Shown in pieces: positions 41,401 to 52,515 of a stretch of 64,000 bases of DNA (positions are counted from its first letter, which is position 1; every line of letters starts with the position of its first letter). This DNA is from Arion vulgaris. Its lineage: Eukaryota; Mollusca; Gastropoda; Stylommatophora; Arionidae. The notes beneath the pieces are model-generated. The model did not search any database, was not told where the DNA came from, and saw nothing but the letters and a program-made list of their open reading frames with translations. A program made the translations under genes and the position numbers. Location of the stretch: positions 24,562,464 through 24,626,463 of the forward strand of contig CM036774.1 of the NCBI GenBank assembly GCA_020796225.1. The letters run 5' to 3'.

Positions 41401-41640
41401 CCTTCTCATCACCATCCAAGTAACTTGTCCCTTCCGGAACTTGGCTCCCATGACAGCAGTCCTGAAAATATGTTCGTTGCAAGTTGACCGGCGTCAGTAG
41501 CAGTCATTCTCAGATCGTCAATGACATCGTGCAACCATCGTCTTCTAGGTTTTCCTCTCCTTCTTCTGCCAGCATTCTCTCCAAAATTATCTTCTCTACG
41601 CACTCATGTTGTTTGATGTGTCCAAACTATTTAATTTTCC
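41400..41640 (-). mobile_element. L-C-like LINE tail
   Basis: The minus strand encodes RRRRGKPRRRWLHDVIDDLR, MTATDAGQLATNIF and LSWEPSSGRDKLLGW. A second, more decayed copy is at 57740-57930. Confidence 0.72.
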
Positions 41641-41796
41641 TTAATTTTATGCTCTTTAATAGTCAACTCTCTAACATCAAGCTGTTGCAGAATAGAAGTA
41701 TTTGTTCTTTTATATCCTCCTATATAGGCGAAATACTATGCAACAAAACCCGTGTACAGACCACAGAATAAGACCTAAATCATATCACCTCTAAAG

Positions 41797-42040
41797 CAGG
41801 AAGTGAAATGGGAGGCAAAGGGTTCAAGAAAGAGAGGACGCACTAAGGAGACCCTAAAACGAACTTTTACTGAGAGAGGCAAGAAATATCGGTCTCAATT
41901 CCATGACCGAGATTGAGTGAGTTGTTCGGGACCACATCCAACTATAAACTCAATATTAGAGTTGGCTGTGTCCAGGACAGAGCGGTATGGAGAAATTACT
42001 TGCATGCTCTATGTGGCGTATAATGGTACGAGAAGAATTA
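41797..42040 (+). mobile_element. L-D LINE tail carrying a 38-bp M insertion
   Basis: GAAATGGGAGGCAAAGGGTT, AAGAAATATCGGTCTCAATT and GGAGAAATTACTTGCATGCT align with 23990-24165. The alignment is broken only by 41933-41970 plus one target copy. Confidence 0.75.
41933..41970. mobile_element. Family M ultra-short copy, 38 bp
   Basis: CACATCCAACTATAAACTCA at the left and AGAGTTGGCTGTG at the right, between TTCGGGAC (41925-41932) and TCCAGGAC (41971-41978). The LINE copy at 24103-24125 gives the empty-site version (GTCCAGGA), which shows this is an insertion. Confidence 0.72.
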
Positions 42041-42044
42041 TTAT

Positions 42045-42190
42045 TATGTCTCCTCTAACTGATAAAAAATATGATCGCCCCAGTTATCAGTTATATGAGG
42101 ATTATCATCATAGCACTCCGGACATGTCTATAGGTGCTCCGATCTCCGCCTCAGCAAATCCAGCAGCGTCCAGCGACAATGATCGCCCCA
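42045..42190 (-). mobile_element. L-F LINE 3' end fragment
   Basis: The minus strand matches the 7440-7560 unit: GCTGGACGCTGCTGGATTTG, GGCGGAGATCGGAGCACC and TGATGATAATCCTCATATAA. Confidence 0.7.
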
Positions 42191-42194
42191 ATGT

Positions 42195-42600
42195 TTATAT
42201 TGTCAATATTTGGTGTCAGCTAAAGTTTCTCGAATATCTGTACGCCTACTAGCTACATGAGTAACAACGATAATAGACATTCATGCAACCAGTGGTAGCA
42301 CACAAAGTTATTGTAACACCTGTCCATCTGTCAGATACATCAATCATTACCTAACGGTAACATGTATGTTGTCTATGACCATGGGGGGCAGGTTATGTTT
42401 TTATTTCATCTGTTAGAATCTGAAATGTTGTTTTTGTTTTTGACGATGTTTGTATTCAATTTATCACAAAATCAAGTGTCTGGTACGTCGGTGGCGTGTT
42501 AACATACATAGTCTTAACAACAAAACTAAAAATAATATTATGGAATAGAACTGATATGAAATCGAAGGTCATGATATAGTAAGGTCATAATATATTAAGA
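42195..42600. other. Unassigned non-coding DNA
   Basis: No supported feature. Confidence 0.45.
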
Positions 42601-43030
42601 GCATGCATATTCATCCCACTGGTGACCTATAGGTGTGAAACATCGACATTTAACAAGGCATTAAAAAAAGTATATGTATGTTTTTGAGAAGAATCTGGAT
42701 ATAATTATGGAAAAGACTTCCTCAAAGTTCTAATCAGAACAGACCAGGTCATGATATTTCGCCTACGTGCAGGACACTGTAGACACAACAGACATATAGA
42801 CTAGGAATAAGTCAAACAGCTTTCTGCCAGTGTCAGTAGACGGAATAGTAACCGGAGCATGTCCTGCAAGACTGTCCTCTCCTGGGTGAGCTGAGAAGCA
42901 TCATGTGACCACACCCAGTCAACCTAAAAACGAAGCTTTGGGAAATCTGACAGACTTGAAGTTGACTGCCCAGTTAGTGGTCCACAGTAAACTAAGCACA
43001 TAACCAGAGAAGGCCGAAGAAGATGAATAC
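42600..43030 (+). mobile_element. LINE fragments (RT-proximal scrap, then L-F 3' end)
   Basis: 42610-42720 encodes VTYRCETSTFNKALKK, the ..TYGCE.W......K.L..F. block downstream of reverse transcriptase. 42770-43030 encodes GHCRHNRHID-like and ACPARLSSPG-region sequence followed by the L-F 3' UTR (AGTGGTCCACAGTAAACTAA). They may be two separate insertions. Confidence 0.6.
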
Positions 43031-43726
43031 TATCAGTTGACTAGTAAACAAGAGACTAGACACAGGCAGATAGAACAGTGAATGTAAAACTGTTACTTAA
43101 CGTGTGTGTTTGTTGCTTGTCGTTGGGATCCATACATAAAATGAGAACAAGGAGTTTTTTGCAAGAACATCAGAGGAAGCAACGGAAGTAACGAATGAAT
43201 GGCTGGCTGGTTGTGTTCGTAAGGATGCTCGTATTGCTAGGCTAGGTGATGGGTGTCGTAAGAAATGAGGGTAAGTAGTTCGAATCCCGTGTTTGTTTTT
43301 TCGGAAGCTCTTAATATCTGTACACTGTTTATTTGTTGATCAGATTCATACATAGGACTCTTGATGAATAGGATGATACACACGTGCTTAATGAGATCGA
43401 TCCAACCGCGACAAGGTCACATTTATGACAAGTACACGTCAACAGGTGCGAACATTATGTCTGCCAATCAGCGGTCTCTAAAGCAAATAATGGCAAACAA
43501 AGGTGACAGACAGGATGACCCGCTCACGTGGCACAATGAGAGAGGTTCTGTCTAAGCCACCAATGTTCAACATGTCAATAATTCATTCATTCCTGAGCCA
43601 GAGATTCGTTCATTCAGTGAAGGGAGTCTATCTTCTTCTTCAATGATCTAGTCGTCACTTAGGCTCTTGTTCTTCAGCCCAACGCTATGTAGTGGCATCT
43701 GCATGTGTTTGTAAGTAATATGAAAA
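43031..43726. other. Unassigned non-coding DNA
   Basis: No supported feature. Confidence 0.45.
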
Positions 43727-43972
43727 TGAGAATCGTGGCATATCCTTTACAGGACGCAGTCATCAATCACAGTAAATAAGTCGTTGATTTTCAAGACACT
43801 ACTTATACGTTTAGTATTATTTCCATTGCTTTCTGAACGGTGAGGTCTATTTTTACCTTTTGTAAAATCCTACGGAAACGAATTTGCTTCCAAACTTGCC
43901 CACCGCGGAGTTTGAACCAAGTACGCTTGGGGGGGAATCGAGCTCACTACCACTTAAGCTACAGACACTCAC
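43727..43972 (-). mobile_element. S1 SINE, full length
   Basis: Minus-strand head GTGAGTGTCTGTAGCTTAAG and B box GGTTCAAACTCC; body and tail as in 37323-37566. A G run replaces part of the anticodon-loop region. Confidence 0.88.
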
Positions 43973-44319
43973 AGTAGTATTATGTACAGTATAATGTGTT
44001 CCATTAATCTGGTCTCAGAGGAAGAAGGATCTTCCTGAGATCATCTAATACTTGGCAATTGAAGAGGTGGTGGTGAACAGTTTCATGATGATGTGCACAC
44101 AGGAGTGCAGTAGTTCAAGCACTCTAGAGTGCAGAAAGTGTATAAAATGTATTATTCTGTAGCATCTTTTTTTAAAGCATACACGCGTTATCAAAACATG
44201 CTCAAATGTGCAACAAGAGACGATAGAAAGTATTCGGTTCAAATGTATTAAAGACAGAGATAATTTATACAGACAATAAATCCCTAACTAATAATAGCCG
44301 TGACATCGCAAACGATGAT

Positions 44320-44430
44320 GAAAACAGCCTCAGACGTGAGCTGTTGCACCTCTCTGGTGTGTGCGGAGGTGACTGTAGAGTACAATCTTCGAACACAATC
44401 CCCTACCACAGGTGAGACATACATGATCAA
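44320..44430 (+). repeat. Unclassified dispersed repeat
   Basis: Plus-oriented copy of the 32830-32945 repeat: CACCTCTCTGGTGTGTGCGG and GAACACAATCCCCTACCACA. Confidence 0.6.
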
Positions 44431-44469
44431 GGGTGAGTGTTGTGTATTCTGTGCGCAGCTGGTTTTCTC

Positions 44470-44715
44470 TGTGCCTCAATGGCACGACGATTCTCATCTA
44501 TGCGAGTTCTTCTTGTGTTGTGACATCGTCCTATTTGGCGATCTTGTGCCAGGAATTCTCAGCAGGTAATGTCTATATCGAAGCATTTTAGAGTGTCTTT
44601 AAAGCGTTTTTCTGCCCACCAGCAGAACACCTGCCCCCTTCAAGCTTGCCATACATCAATTGTTTTGGGATGCGTTTATCTGGCATTGAGGCAACGTAAA
44701 CGACCCATGCTATAC
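44470..44715 (-). mobile_element. L-H LINE tail
   Basis: The minus strand encodes VVYVASMPDKRIPKQLMYGK, LEGGRCSAGGQKKRFKDTLK and CFDIDIT, a LINE C-terminal signature (MPD.R.PK.L.YGEL..G.RS.GGQKKR..DTLK). Only one copy in the window. Confidence 0.8.
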
Positions 44716-44856
44716 CTAAATCCCTAACTATACTAACATTCGCCATTCTACATAGTTTGACTGCAGTCTCTATCTATATTGTAACTATAACACATACAAC
44801 AAAAATCTAACTGTACCCAGTGAAATCAAATACAACAACAACTGGTTGTGACCAAC

Positions 44857-45221
44857 CAGAGCCAACTATAAACTCATGGGCCTTCGGGTTCAGGTAAGAA
44901 TTATGGGAAATCAGACCACAACTACACCACGTGACTTCGCATTCCAGTATTGTTGTATATATAATAATTCATTTTAAAATCAACATAAAATGCTAAATTG
45001 AAGTTATATTATGTAACAAGTTTAAGTTTAACAATAAGGAATATCAATATTATAAATATTTCTCACCAATAAATAACCATAGACTCATAGAATTGAGTAA
45101 AATTACCCAAAAAAAAGCGTGCAGTGTTCTATCAAACATCTATAATTCCCATCCCCCTTTTCTGATCTAGGTCAGAGAATCCCGGTCAGTTGTCTGGCCT
45201 AGTTATCTAGAGTTGGCTGTA
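44857..45221. mobile_element. MITE family M, long copy C (365 bp)
   Basis: CAGAGCCAACT to AGTTGGCTGTA, flanked by GACCAAC (44850-44856) and GACCAAG (45222-45228). The interior is co-linear with copies A and B. Confidence 0.88.
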
Positions 45222-45440
45222 GACCAAGCAACTTAAAACGGGACATATACTTTACTTCTGCCCGTGTGGTACAGTAATATGTACAGACAGAGAATTCCCA
45301 GTCAGTTGTCTGACCTAGTTATCTAGAGTTGGCTGTAGACCAAGCAACTTAAAACGGGACGTATACTTTACTTCTGCCCGTGTGGTACAGCAATATGTAC
45401 AGACAAGCAATATGTACAGACAGAGAATTCCCAGTGAACC
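45168..45440. repeat. Tandem duplication of the M copy C end plus flank
   Basis: The ~125-base segment starting TCAGTTGTCTGGCCTAGTTA and running through CAACTTAAAACGGGAC and TGCCCGTGTGGTACAG is repeated at 45300-45425. A further short echo (CAATATGTACAGACA) occurs at 45390-45425. Confidence 0.88.
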
Positions 45441-45734
45441 TTATGAAAACCAATAACGCACAAATGTTTTGTGAACACTGAATAAAACAGACAATTAAAT
45501 CTAAAAAGTCTACACGACCTTTCTGTAATGGGTGAACTGTTTTTGTTGAATACTTGGACAACGAAATATATAAGAAGCAGTCTACGCGATTTGTTGACTA
45601 CTTCAATGTAAGAGGATTATACAACACACAATCACGAGTAACATGGGGGAGTATCAGTAGTTTCTCATCTCTCTTTTCTTTAATCCTGTTTGATCTCACC
45701 GTGTCAGGATAAGAAGAGATTACTAGAATAGGCT

Positions 45735-46025
45735 TTGGTGTGTGCTTCATAAATAGTGATTTTCGTCGCCTCTGTTATCTCTTGAGGTCCACATTTTGCT
45801 TTGTATCCACTGTGTATCGGAGTAATATTGCTCTTTGAGAGCTCAATGTTGGTAATCTGCTATGTGGTAGAACCATTGAATTTGTTGTTTCTTGATGAAG
45901 TTGACTACTGCTGTTGTAACCACAGTTGTTCATAATGTCTTCATTTCTAAACACCGGTCTCTTATTGTTACTTCTAGCATTCTGTGTAGATACTTCATCT
46001 CTGTTGTGACTAGTTTACTAAACTA
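45735..46025 (-). mobile_element. L-A LINE 3' end
   Basis: The minus strand follows the 10200-10440 order: a TEMKYLHRMLEV-like block, RRPVFRNEDIM, INFIKKQQIQWF-like sequence, then SVSG..KAKCGPQEI. Frame-shifted. Confidence 0.72.
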
Positions 46026-46039
46026 GACTGGACTAAAGG

Positions 46040-46285
46040 GTCTAAGCCGAGGATTGATTTCATTGCACTGGGTTTTATCCCGTATGGCTGGGTCCTTCTT
46101 CACAGAAATTGTACGCCACCTGCCGAGAGTATTATACAAAGCAGAACTCCGCAGCGCCTTCAACAATCCTAGAGGTCTCTAGAAAAAATGCATTCTTGAA
46201 CAGAATGGCGCGGTCCCGATTCGAGCACACGGGCATCAGAACGCAAGACAAAGTTTTAACCACAAAGACCACTGAATATCAGGGA
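46040..46285 (-). mobile_element. S2 SINE
   Basis: Same order as 46515-46745: GGTGGCGTACAATTTCTGTG-like body, then a CGAATCGGGACC B-box region and the AAGTGGTTAA-type A box mutated to TGTGGTTAAAAC. Confidence 0.72.
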
Positions 46286-46514
46286 CTATAATGTGACTTA
46301 TCACAACATCAAGGACTAGAACTGTGCTGAATCATACTTTCAAATTTGGTAATTGTTTTTATTATAAACAAAGAATATGTTAGACATTTAACATGTCAAG
46401 ACGGTCCCTGTTATTAGTAGCATGCATAACATAGAGGCAGTGTTTCACCTTATCGTAGTGATGTTTCCAGGGGATTAAACATTTCAGCGTTAACATTTAT
46501 TTTTTTTAAAAGGT

Positions 46515-46745
46515 TTTTAAGTCGAAGGATTGAATTCGTTGCACCGGGATTTATTCCATATGGCTCGGTCCTCTCAGCAGAAATGGCACGCCACCTGACG
46601 AAGCACGAACTCCGTAGATCCAGCAACAATCCTGGGGGTCTCTGGAAAAAACTGCACTCATGGACAGAACGGCGCGATCCGGATTCGAATCCACGGCCTT
46701 TGATTCACAAGGCAAAGGGCTTAACCACTTAGCCACCAAACAGCC
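46515..46745 (-). mobile_element. S2 SINE, best copy
   Basis: Minus-strand head GTTTGGTGGCTAAGTGGTTA, B box GGATTCGAATCC, then CCAGGATTGTTGCTGGATCT and GGTGGCGTGCCATTTCTGCT. Lies 230 bases from another S2 in the same orientation. Confidence 0.85.
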
Positions 46746-46939
46746 CCCACAGCTGGCCAGATAATTGTATTGCTATTATACAAATCAGCGTGTTTCATGG
46801 AACAAGTCTTCTGTAATAAAGTCATATGAGAGATTTCGTTGTTGTTTTTGAATAGGAAACCAATATTGTGCTTGGGTGAATAATAATGGGTGTTGCCATC
46901 AAGCCAAGCAAACATACAAATAGACAACACCAGAGTCAA

Positions 46940-47192
46940 GCAAATCGAAGGCTCCATATCGACCATTTGTTAATCGACGACTTTGTGATTTGTCTGTGAT
47001 CTGAGTCTAAGATTGTGCGTTTTGCCAGTTATGCATCTAAAAGTAGGCCAGCACACCCGAGTTATGCGATGCTTTTTATTTACTAGAGTATTTTCCCTCG
47101 GCCCCTACCTGAGTTGCCTCTTACGACATGCTTTGTAGGTGACAGTGTTACTAGTCTTTGCTCCTCTAGCGGGCCTGGACAACACACGGACG
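46940..47192 (-). mobile_element. S5b SINE
   Basis: Core GTTGCCTCTTACGACATGCT, body GGCCAGCACACCCGAGTTAT and head CGTGTGTTGTCCAGG on the minus strand. The GAA tail is weak and no target duplication is clear. Confidence 0.75.
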
Positions 47193-47194
47193 AA

Positions 47195-47587
47195 ATAATA
47201 GTTTGAGAACCGTTGCAGTAAGTAAATAATTCCTAGGCTTAAATGTGTACCTAGATCAAACATTGGGAAAACATCAGGACATTTTACCTCTGTCCAAGCT
47301 ACCTGCAACACATGTATGACTAGCGTGTAGTTAGACTGGGTGACAGGTCGGGTTTTGTTTGCAGGGAAGACGGCTGAATTAGGACATATTTGTGAGTTTC
47401 TTGCTTGTTAGTAGACGTTTGCTCGTAATGCAAGGGGAAGCAGCTAGAGTACAGCTATAAGAGACATGTATTCCGGTGCCGTTTGTAGCAGATTCTCCAC
47501 AAGCAGTTCATTCTTGGAGAGAGGAAGACAGGAGAGAGGAGATAGGAGAGAGAGAGAGAATAAAATGAATTTTAATGTATTGGTAGT
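47195..47587. other. Unassigned non-coding DNA
   Basis: A GA-rich tract lies at 47517-47560. Nothing else recognised. Confidence 0.45.
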
Positions 47588-47834
47588 TTAAAGTTAATTG
47601 CAACTCCTTTACAGAATTTTGCGAATCAACCCCAGCTTTTAACGCTGTTTGTGATTTTCTAGGCATTATTACGTTCACTAGTTTGCCATTGCTTTCTGAA
47701 CGGGTGGTGCCATCGTCCTTTTGTTAAAATCAACGCGAAACAATTCGCAACCAAACCTGTCAGCAGCGTGATTCGAACTCAGAACGTCGGGGTTAATAGA
47801 CCCAGTCACTATCCCCTAGGCCACAGACGCCACC
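47588..47834 (-). mobile_element. S1b SINE, full length
   Basis: Head GGTGGCGTCTGTGGCCTAGG, B box GAGTTCGAATCACGC, S1-type middle and a CAGCGTTAAAAGCTGGGGTT tail that differs from S1. Confidence 0.85.
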
Positions 47835-48109
47835 ATTTGTAGTTTACTAAGCGGAAACGGAGAGGACCAGATCTCAGATCAGATTTTGATTGCGGGCACC
47901 ATGTATAGAAATATAAACTTATAAATATTTCAACTATAGCTAGTTAGCAAGTCAATCACATATTTACAACTATCATGTACAATGCAAGCGCAAGCAAGAG
48001 GAGAAAAACTGAACCATTTTTCAGAAGAAACCTTTTTCCCCATGGTTTGGGAAGGAGGGATGGGGGCGTGTTTACATGTGCCCCCCCCCACCTTTCTTAG
48101 CCCATGCTA

Positions 48110-48270
48110 GGTGGTTATATTTCGTCTACATACCAGACACTGCAGACTCAAGACACATACATAGACTAATAAGTCAACCAGACCTCTACCAGTGCCAACA
48201 GTAGGAACAGACACCAGAACATGTCCTGCAAGACTGTCCTCTCATGAGTGAGATGAGAAACAAAATATGG
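48110..48270 (+). mobile_element. L-F LINE tail
   Basis: Encodes PDTADSRHIHRL, SQPDLYQCQQ and DTRTCPARLSSHE-region sequence; matches 42770-42890. Confidence 0.6.
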
Positions 48271-48369
48271 CGACACACAGACCATGTAGCTGGTCACTAG
48301 ATGTGAAAAGTGGAGGGACACAAATGAGACAGTTAGGTGAGACAGAAATAGGCCTAACGACACAAGTGT

Positions 48370-48705
48370 CTCTAAAATGCTTCGATAAAGACATCTTTTT
48401 TTCTTTTCGAATCCGTTGCCTTAACAGTCAGGTCAAGAAGGATTTTAACAGGCCCTTGTGTGTGCCTCGTAGATAGTGTCTTTCGTCGCCTTTTATCTCT
48501 GAGTTCCATCTTTTGCGTGTTCGGCCTTTTGCTTTGTACCCATTGTATCAGAGCAGCATTGCTCTTTGAAGTACACTGTCTGTTTGTAATCTGCTTACGG
48601 GGACGAACCATTTAATTTGTTGTTTCTTGATGAAATCCAGTACTGGATGCTGTACCCACATTTTCCCTGATGTCTTCATATAGACATCAAGTGCAGAAAA
48701 TGCCT
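48370..48705 (-). mobile_element. L-A LINE 3' end
   Basis: The minus strand encodes DVYMKTSGKMWVQHPVLDFI, KKQQIKW and QRAMLLR, then a GTHKGPVKILLDL end. It supplies the KKQQIKWF block lost at 10120-10440. Confidence 0.78.
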
Positions 48706-48829
48706 TGTGCCAGATCGCCAAATGCAGCATCGCTGTAACCCCACAATATGAATACTCGCAATAGATGAGAATCGTTATACTATTCAAGTGTAGAATAAAC
48801 GACGAGATGTGTGAACACACAACCTCCCC

Positions 48830-48950
48830 CACATGTCCAACCTTAATCATGTACGTCGCACTTGCTGGTAAGGGATTACGTTCTAGAATTGAATTCTTAA
48901 GTCTCCTTCACACACACCAAAGAAAAGCAACAACACATGTATGAGACTGT
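48830..48950 (-). repeat. Unclassified dispersed repeat
   Basis: Third copy of the 32830-32945 repeat. Confidence 0.5.
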
Positions 48951-49039
48951 TGTCTTCACTTATCGTTATTATTATTATCTTTTTTCTTTTTCTCTTCTTC
49001 TCTTCTGCGATCAACTTTTGCTATGCGACTACTCCGGTA

Positions 49040-49215
49040 TGTGTCATAAACAGGGCGGTGCGCTTGAGGTCTTCACCGGTTCCCATAGTTTGTCTTGTAG
49101 TGTTGTTTCTGTTGGCCAGATCTCCAATCTCTCACTACTCAGACTAGGGCAGTCTTGCAGGATGTGCTCTGAGGACTGCTTTGGTGCTCTCCACAGGTGC
49201 AGGCTGCCGAGTCCC
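49040..49215 (-). mobile_element. L-F-type LINE tail
   Basis: The minus strand has APKQSSEHILQDCPSLSS-like sequence and a REIWPTE-type stretch; compare 54095-54245. Confidence 0.55.
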
Positions 49216-49244
49216 TGAGACCCATTCTGTGGAGGTGTTCTTTT

Positions 49245-49430
49245 CTCTAATCATGTTTTGCCTCACAGCGTTGTCACGATAAGAGATTTCTCAACGGACT
49301 TGTGTGTGCGCTTCACAAATAGTGTTTTTCACCGTCTCTGTTATCTCTTAGGTCCATCTTTGCGTGGACGGCTTTTTGATTTATATTAATTATACCGGAG
49401 TAACATTGCTCTCTGATGCACACTGTTTGA
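49245..49430 (-). mobile_element. L-A LINE tail
   Basis: The minus strand resembles 45735-45840 (KTLFVKRTHKSVEKSLIV.. region). Confidence 0.6.
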
Positions 49431-49489
49431 GGGCAGAGTGAGAGGTGTGTTTAATCAGCGAGCCACGGGAACCATCAGTATGCATAATC

Positions 49490-49560
49490 TTCGATATATG
49501 TTGGGGGAGATTGACCACCTATGGGTCTGCCCGGAGTGCAATGACGTCAGTTTAGTAACC
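49490..49560 (+). mobile_element. L-F LINE 3' terminal fragment
   Basis: GGGGGAGATTGACCACCTAT, GGGTCTGCCCGGAGTGCAAT; encodes DHLWVCPECNDVS. Matches 62395-62455. Confidence 0.55.
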
Positions 49561-49794
49561 AATAACCAATTTGCTTATGTGACCGAACTATTTAACTTGT
49601 TATAATATCTAAAATATAAATTAGTGATAAGTTGAAGTCCTATGCTCCCATGGCGATAGAAAGGAATGAGAGATAAATTCTTCCCTTATTCTGTGGTTTA
49701 CGTTAGGATTACGGTTGATCATGTGATCACATGCTTGCATAAACTGGATTGATTATCGGAGAGTTGAAAATAGATGAGGTGGATGTTCTTCGGT

Positions 49795-50158
49795 CTCCTC
49801 CCTACTGCCTGTTGGATCTTCTTCTTCGCCGTTCAACTCCCAACGGAGCGCAGGTCTTCAACAAACTTCTTCCACTCTTTCCTCTCTTGCCATCTCTTGC
49901 AAATTTTATCTATCCTTTTCATATCAGTCTCCAGCTCTCTTCTCCAGGTATGCACAGGCCTTACTCCTCTTTCCCTGCAGGTTCCAAAGCATTGCATGTC
50001 TTGCAATACTTCTGGTCGGTCTTCTCAATGTGTGTCTTATCCATCGCCAGCGTCTCTTCCTTAGCTCGTTCTCTACCGGTACCTGCTTTGTTCTTTCTCT
50101 GAGTTCCTCGTTTGTAATCTCATCATACCTTCTCAGTCCCGCTATTCTACGTGAAATA
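49795..50158 (-). mobile_element. L-D LINE 3' end
   Basis: Encodes RRIAGLRRYDEITNEELRER, RKRRWRWIRHTLRRPTRSI and ARHAMLWNLQGK, then an RRELETDMKRI-type tail. A good example of the RTE-like C-terminus. Confidence 0.8.
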
Positions 50159-50161
50159 AAC

Positions 50162-50377
50162 ATCGTGGCATATCCTAAAGGACGTACCCATCAACCACAG
50201 TAAACGAGTCGTTGATTCTCTGGCACCATTTATACGTTCAGTAGTTTGCCATTGCTTTCTGAACGGTGAAGTCTATTTTTACCTTTTGTAAAAATCCCAC
50301 GGAAACGACGTGGTTTCAACCAAGTACGCTTGGTTTGTGATCGAGCTCACTACCGCTTGAGCTACAGACGCTCACCT
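50162..50377 (-). mobile_element. S1 SINE with a ~35-bp internal deletion
   Basis: S1 head GAGCGTCTGTAGCTCAAGCG and tail ATATGCCACGATG are intact, but the AAGTTTGGAAGCAAATT segment is missing. Begins directly after the L-D LINE. Confidence 0.85.
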
Positions 50378-50584
50378 ATTCTACGTAGACATCCATTTAT
50401 ATTTGTTATTATGTCTATTATTTTATTATGTCTGTAGTTTTCTTGTGGTTTCTTTTGTTCTCCGTCTGTTGGATGCAGACACTAAAATAGATATTGAATC
50501 GATCCAGTGATTTACGGAGATTGAAGTTACCAGTTTTACAAGTAGATGATTGAGGTGCAGAATGAGGAGTGTTTCAATAATTTA

Positions 50585-50685
50585 TCCACGGGAACCATCA
50601 GTAAGCATACTCTGGTGTCTGCCCGGAGTGCAACGGGAACCATCAGTAAGCATACTCTGGTGTCTGCCCGGAGTGCAATGAGGTT
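50585..50685. repeat. Tandem duplication, 43 bp unit, two copies
   Basis: GGGAACCATCAGTAAGCATA, then CTCTGGTGTCTGCCCGGAGT, twice, inside an L-F 3' terminal fragment. Confidence 0.88.
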
Positions 50686-50689
50686 GCCG

Positions 50690-50935
50690 TGGCTCACAAG
50701 GCGAGCAAAGACTAGTAACACTGCGACCTACAAGGCATGTCGTAAGAGACGACTGAGGTAGATGCTTAGGTGAGCTACCCTAGTAAATAAAAAGCGTCGC
50801 AGAAATCGGATATGCTGGCCTACTTGTAGACGTATAACTGGCACAATGCACAATCGCTCTTAGGCTCGGATCACATACACATCACACAGAGTGATTAAAC
50901 AAGTGATCGATATGGAGCGTTCGACGAAGGTTTAG
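50690..50935 (+). mobile_element. S5b SINE
   Basis: CAAGGCATGTCGTAAGAGAC, AAATCGGATATGCTGGCCTA and GATCACATACACATCACA; same order as 34968-35212, with a shorter head. Confidence 0.82.
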
Positions 50936-50939
50936 TAAC

Positions 50940-51345
50940 CAATAACCAAGTGCCTAGTCACATTGTAAACCAAACATATATTTACTGGACCGAAACACCT
51001 ATTCTCACAGGAGACATTATTAATCTAAGCAATCACCACCTCTATGACTTTTCCAACTCATTAAACACGTCCTCTAATCGCACTCCAGAACCTCTAAGGC
51101 TGACAATTTCCTCAACGTAATACTAGCATACTTGAGATAAGATTTGTGATATTTGATTCAATTTTCTTCGACGTATGAAATCATCAAGTGGCTCAGTCAA
51201 TCGTTATCAGGTAAGCCCCCTTTCGGTTTGTAATCACCATACTACAGGGGAAACAACTCGATAACAAAAACAGGTAAGTCAGTTCTGACAAGTGGAGATA
51301 ATAAATAAGACTGTGTGTGTGCGTGCGTGCGTATTTGAAGGCTAG
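50940..51345. other. Unassigned non-coding DNA
   Basis: No supported feature. Confidence 0.45.
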
Positions 51346-51349
51346 CAAG

Positions 51350-52020
51350 ACTTTCGAGAGGATGGTCAGCATGAAGAAACTGTGGCACGACACAAGCAGG
51401 GAAACAAAAATAAGACCGTTGACAACATGCATATTCCCTGTGGCAACATATGGGTGTGAATCGTGAACCATAACATAAATATTAAAGAACAAAATTGAAT
51501 CTTTTGAAACAAGGTGTTACAAAAAGTTCTTAGAACATCCTGGACAGATAAGAAAAAACAGACATGCATATTGAGGAGCATTGGCTCATAAATAACATGT
51601 CCAAGAAGATGACATATTTTGGACACGTTAAACGTCACAGTGGTTTGGAGAGAACGATAATGTAAGACATGGTTCCTGGAGTACTAAACAGGGGACAGTC
51701 GACACTAAGATGACAGCAGGACCTCAAAGAAATCTTGAACATGACGCTGGAGGAGGAGGTAGAACCTGCTAAGAGACAGCGGAGAACTTGCTAAGAGACA
51801 GCGGAGAACTTGCTAAGAGACAGCGGAGAACTCTAAGAGACATCAGAGTGAACTTGCAAGAGACATCGAGAGAACTTGCTAAGAGACATCGAAAGAACTT
51901 GCTAAGAGACATCGAGTGAACTTGCTAAGAGACATCGAAAGAACTTGATTAGAACATCGAGAGAACTGCAGAAACAACATAATTTTTCAAGCAGGATGTG
52001 ATGAAAGTGACGTTCTGCAG
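51350..52020 (+). mobile_element. L-G LINE 3' end with internal minisatellite
   Basis: Encodes KTFERMVSMKKLWHDTSRET, TTCIFPVATYGCES, ESFETRCYKKFLEHPGQIRK and TYFGHVKRHSGLE-like sequence: the post-RT region of a LINE (TYGCE.W, FGH..R..GLE). The end matches 26183-26280. Confidence 0.75.
51765..51965. repeat. Tandem repeat, ~24 bp unit, about 8 copies
   Basis: AGAACTTGCTAAGAGACA followed by GCGG or TCGA. It lies in the LINE tail where relatives have a single GAGAACTTGCTAGAGA. Confidence 0.88.
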
Positions 52021-52024
52021 AAAA

Positions 52025-52385
52025 TGCTACTTGAGATGTGTGTAAATAGTCGACAGAAACTAGTAACGGACCGTAATCAAAATTTCTTTAATGTAGAAAT
52101 TATACTGTAACCTGCGATATATTTTACGACAACCGATCTCTGGTGGAATTAAAATGTAGAAAAAGCATTGTTTACAAAAGTGGCTTCTACAACGTCACGG
52201 TAAACACATGGTCACAGCACTGCTCCAGGGCCTGATAATGTCAATATCATCACCTCAAACAGCTCCACGAGACTATTAAATGCAGTTGTGGTGGGTTTCT
52301 TTCTCTCTCTCTCTCCTTCTTTTTTCGGCCATTTTGATAATTCTTATTGTGATATTAAAACGGTCTTTGCCAAGAACGGTTTTTT
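52025..52385. other. Unassigned non-coding DNA
   Basis: No supported feature. Confidence 0.45.
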
Positions 52386-52387
52386 AC

Positions 52388-52515
52388 GTCACATCTTCAG
52401 TACCATTTGGAGCTCTGGTGCTTGTCCTTCGGCAATGTGTCCGATTTCAACCAACGTTTACTCTCCGTTAGCCTTTGACTGTCCCCAGCCGACCTGCAAG
52501 GCAGCAGGTTTTATG
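52388..52515 (-). mobile_element. SINE fragment shared with the chimeric copy at 31499
   Basis: CACATCTTCAGTACCATTTG, CTCTGGTGCTTGTCCTTCGG and CTCTCCGTTAGCCTTTGACT match 31598-31720. Here it is not joined to an S5 core. Confidence 0.65.

Noticed and set aside
49795..50102. Plus-strand 117-aa protein
   Set aside because: Antisense shadow of the L-D LINE tail on the minus strand.
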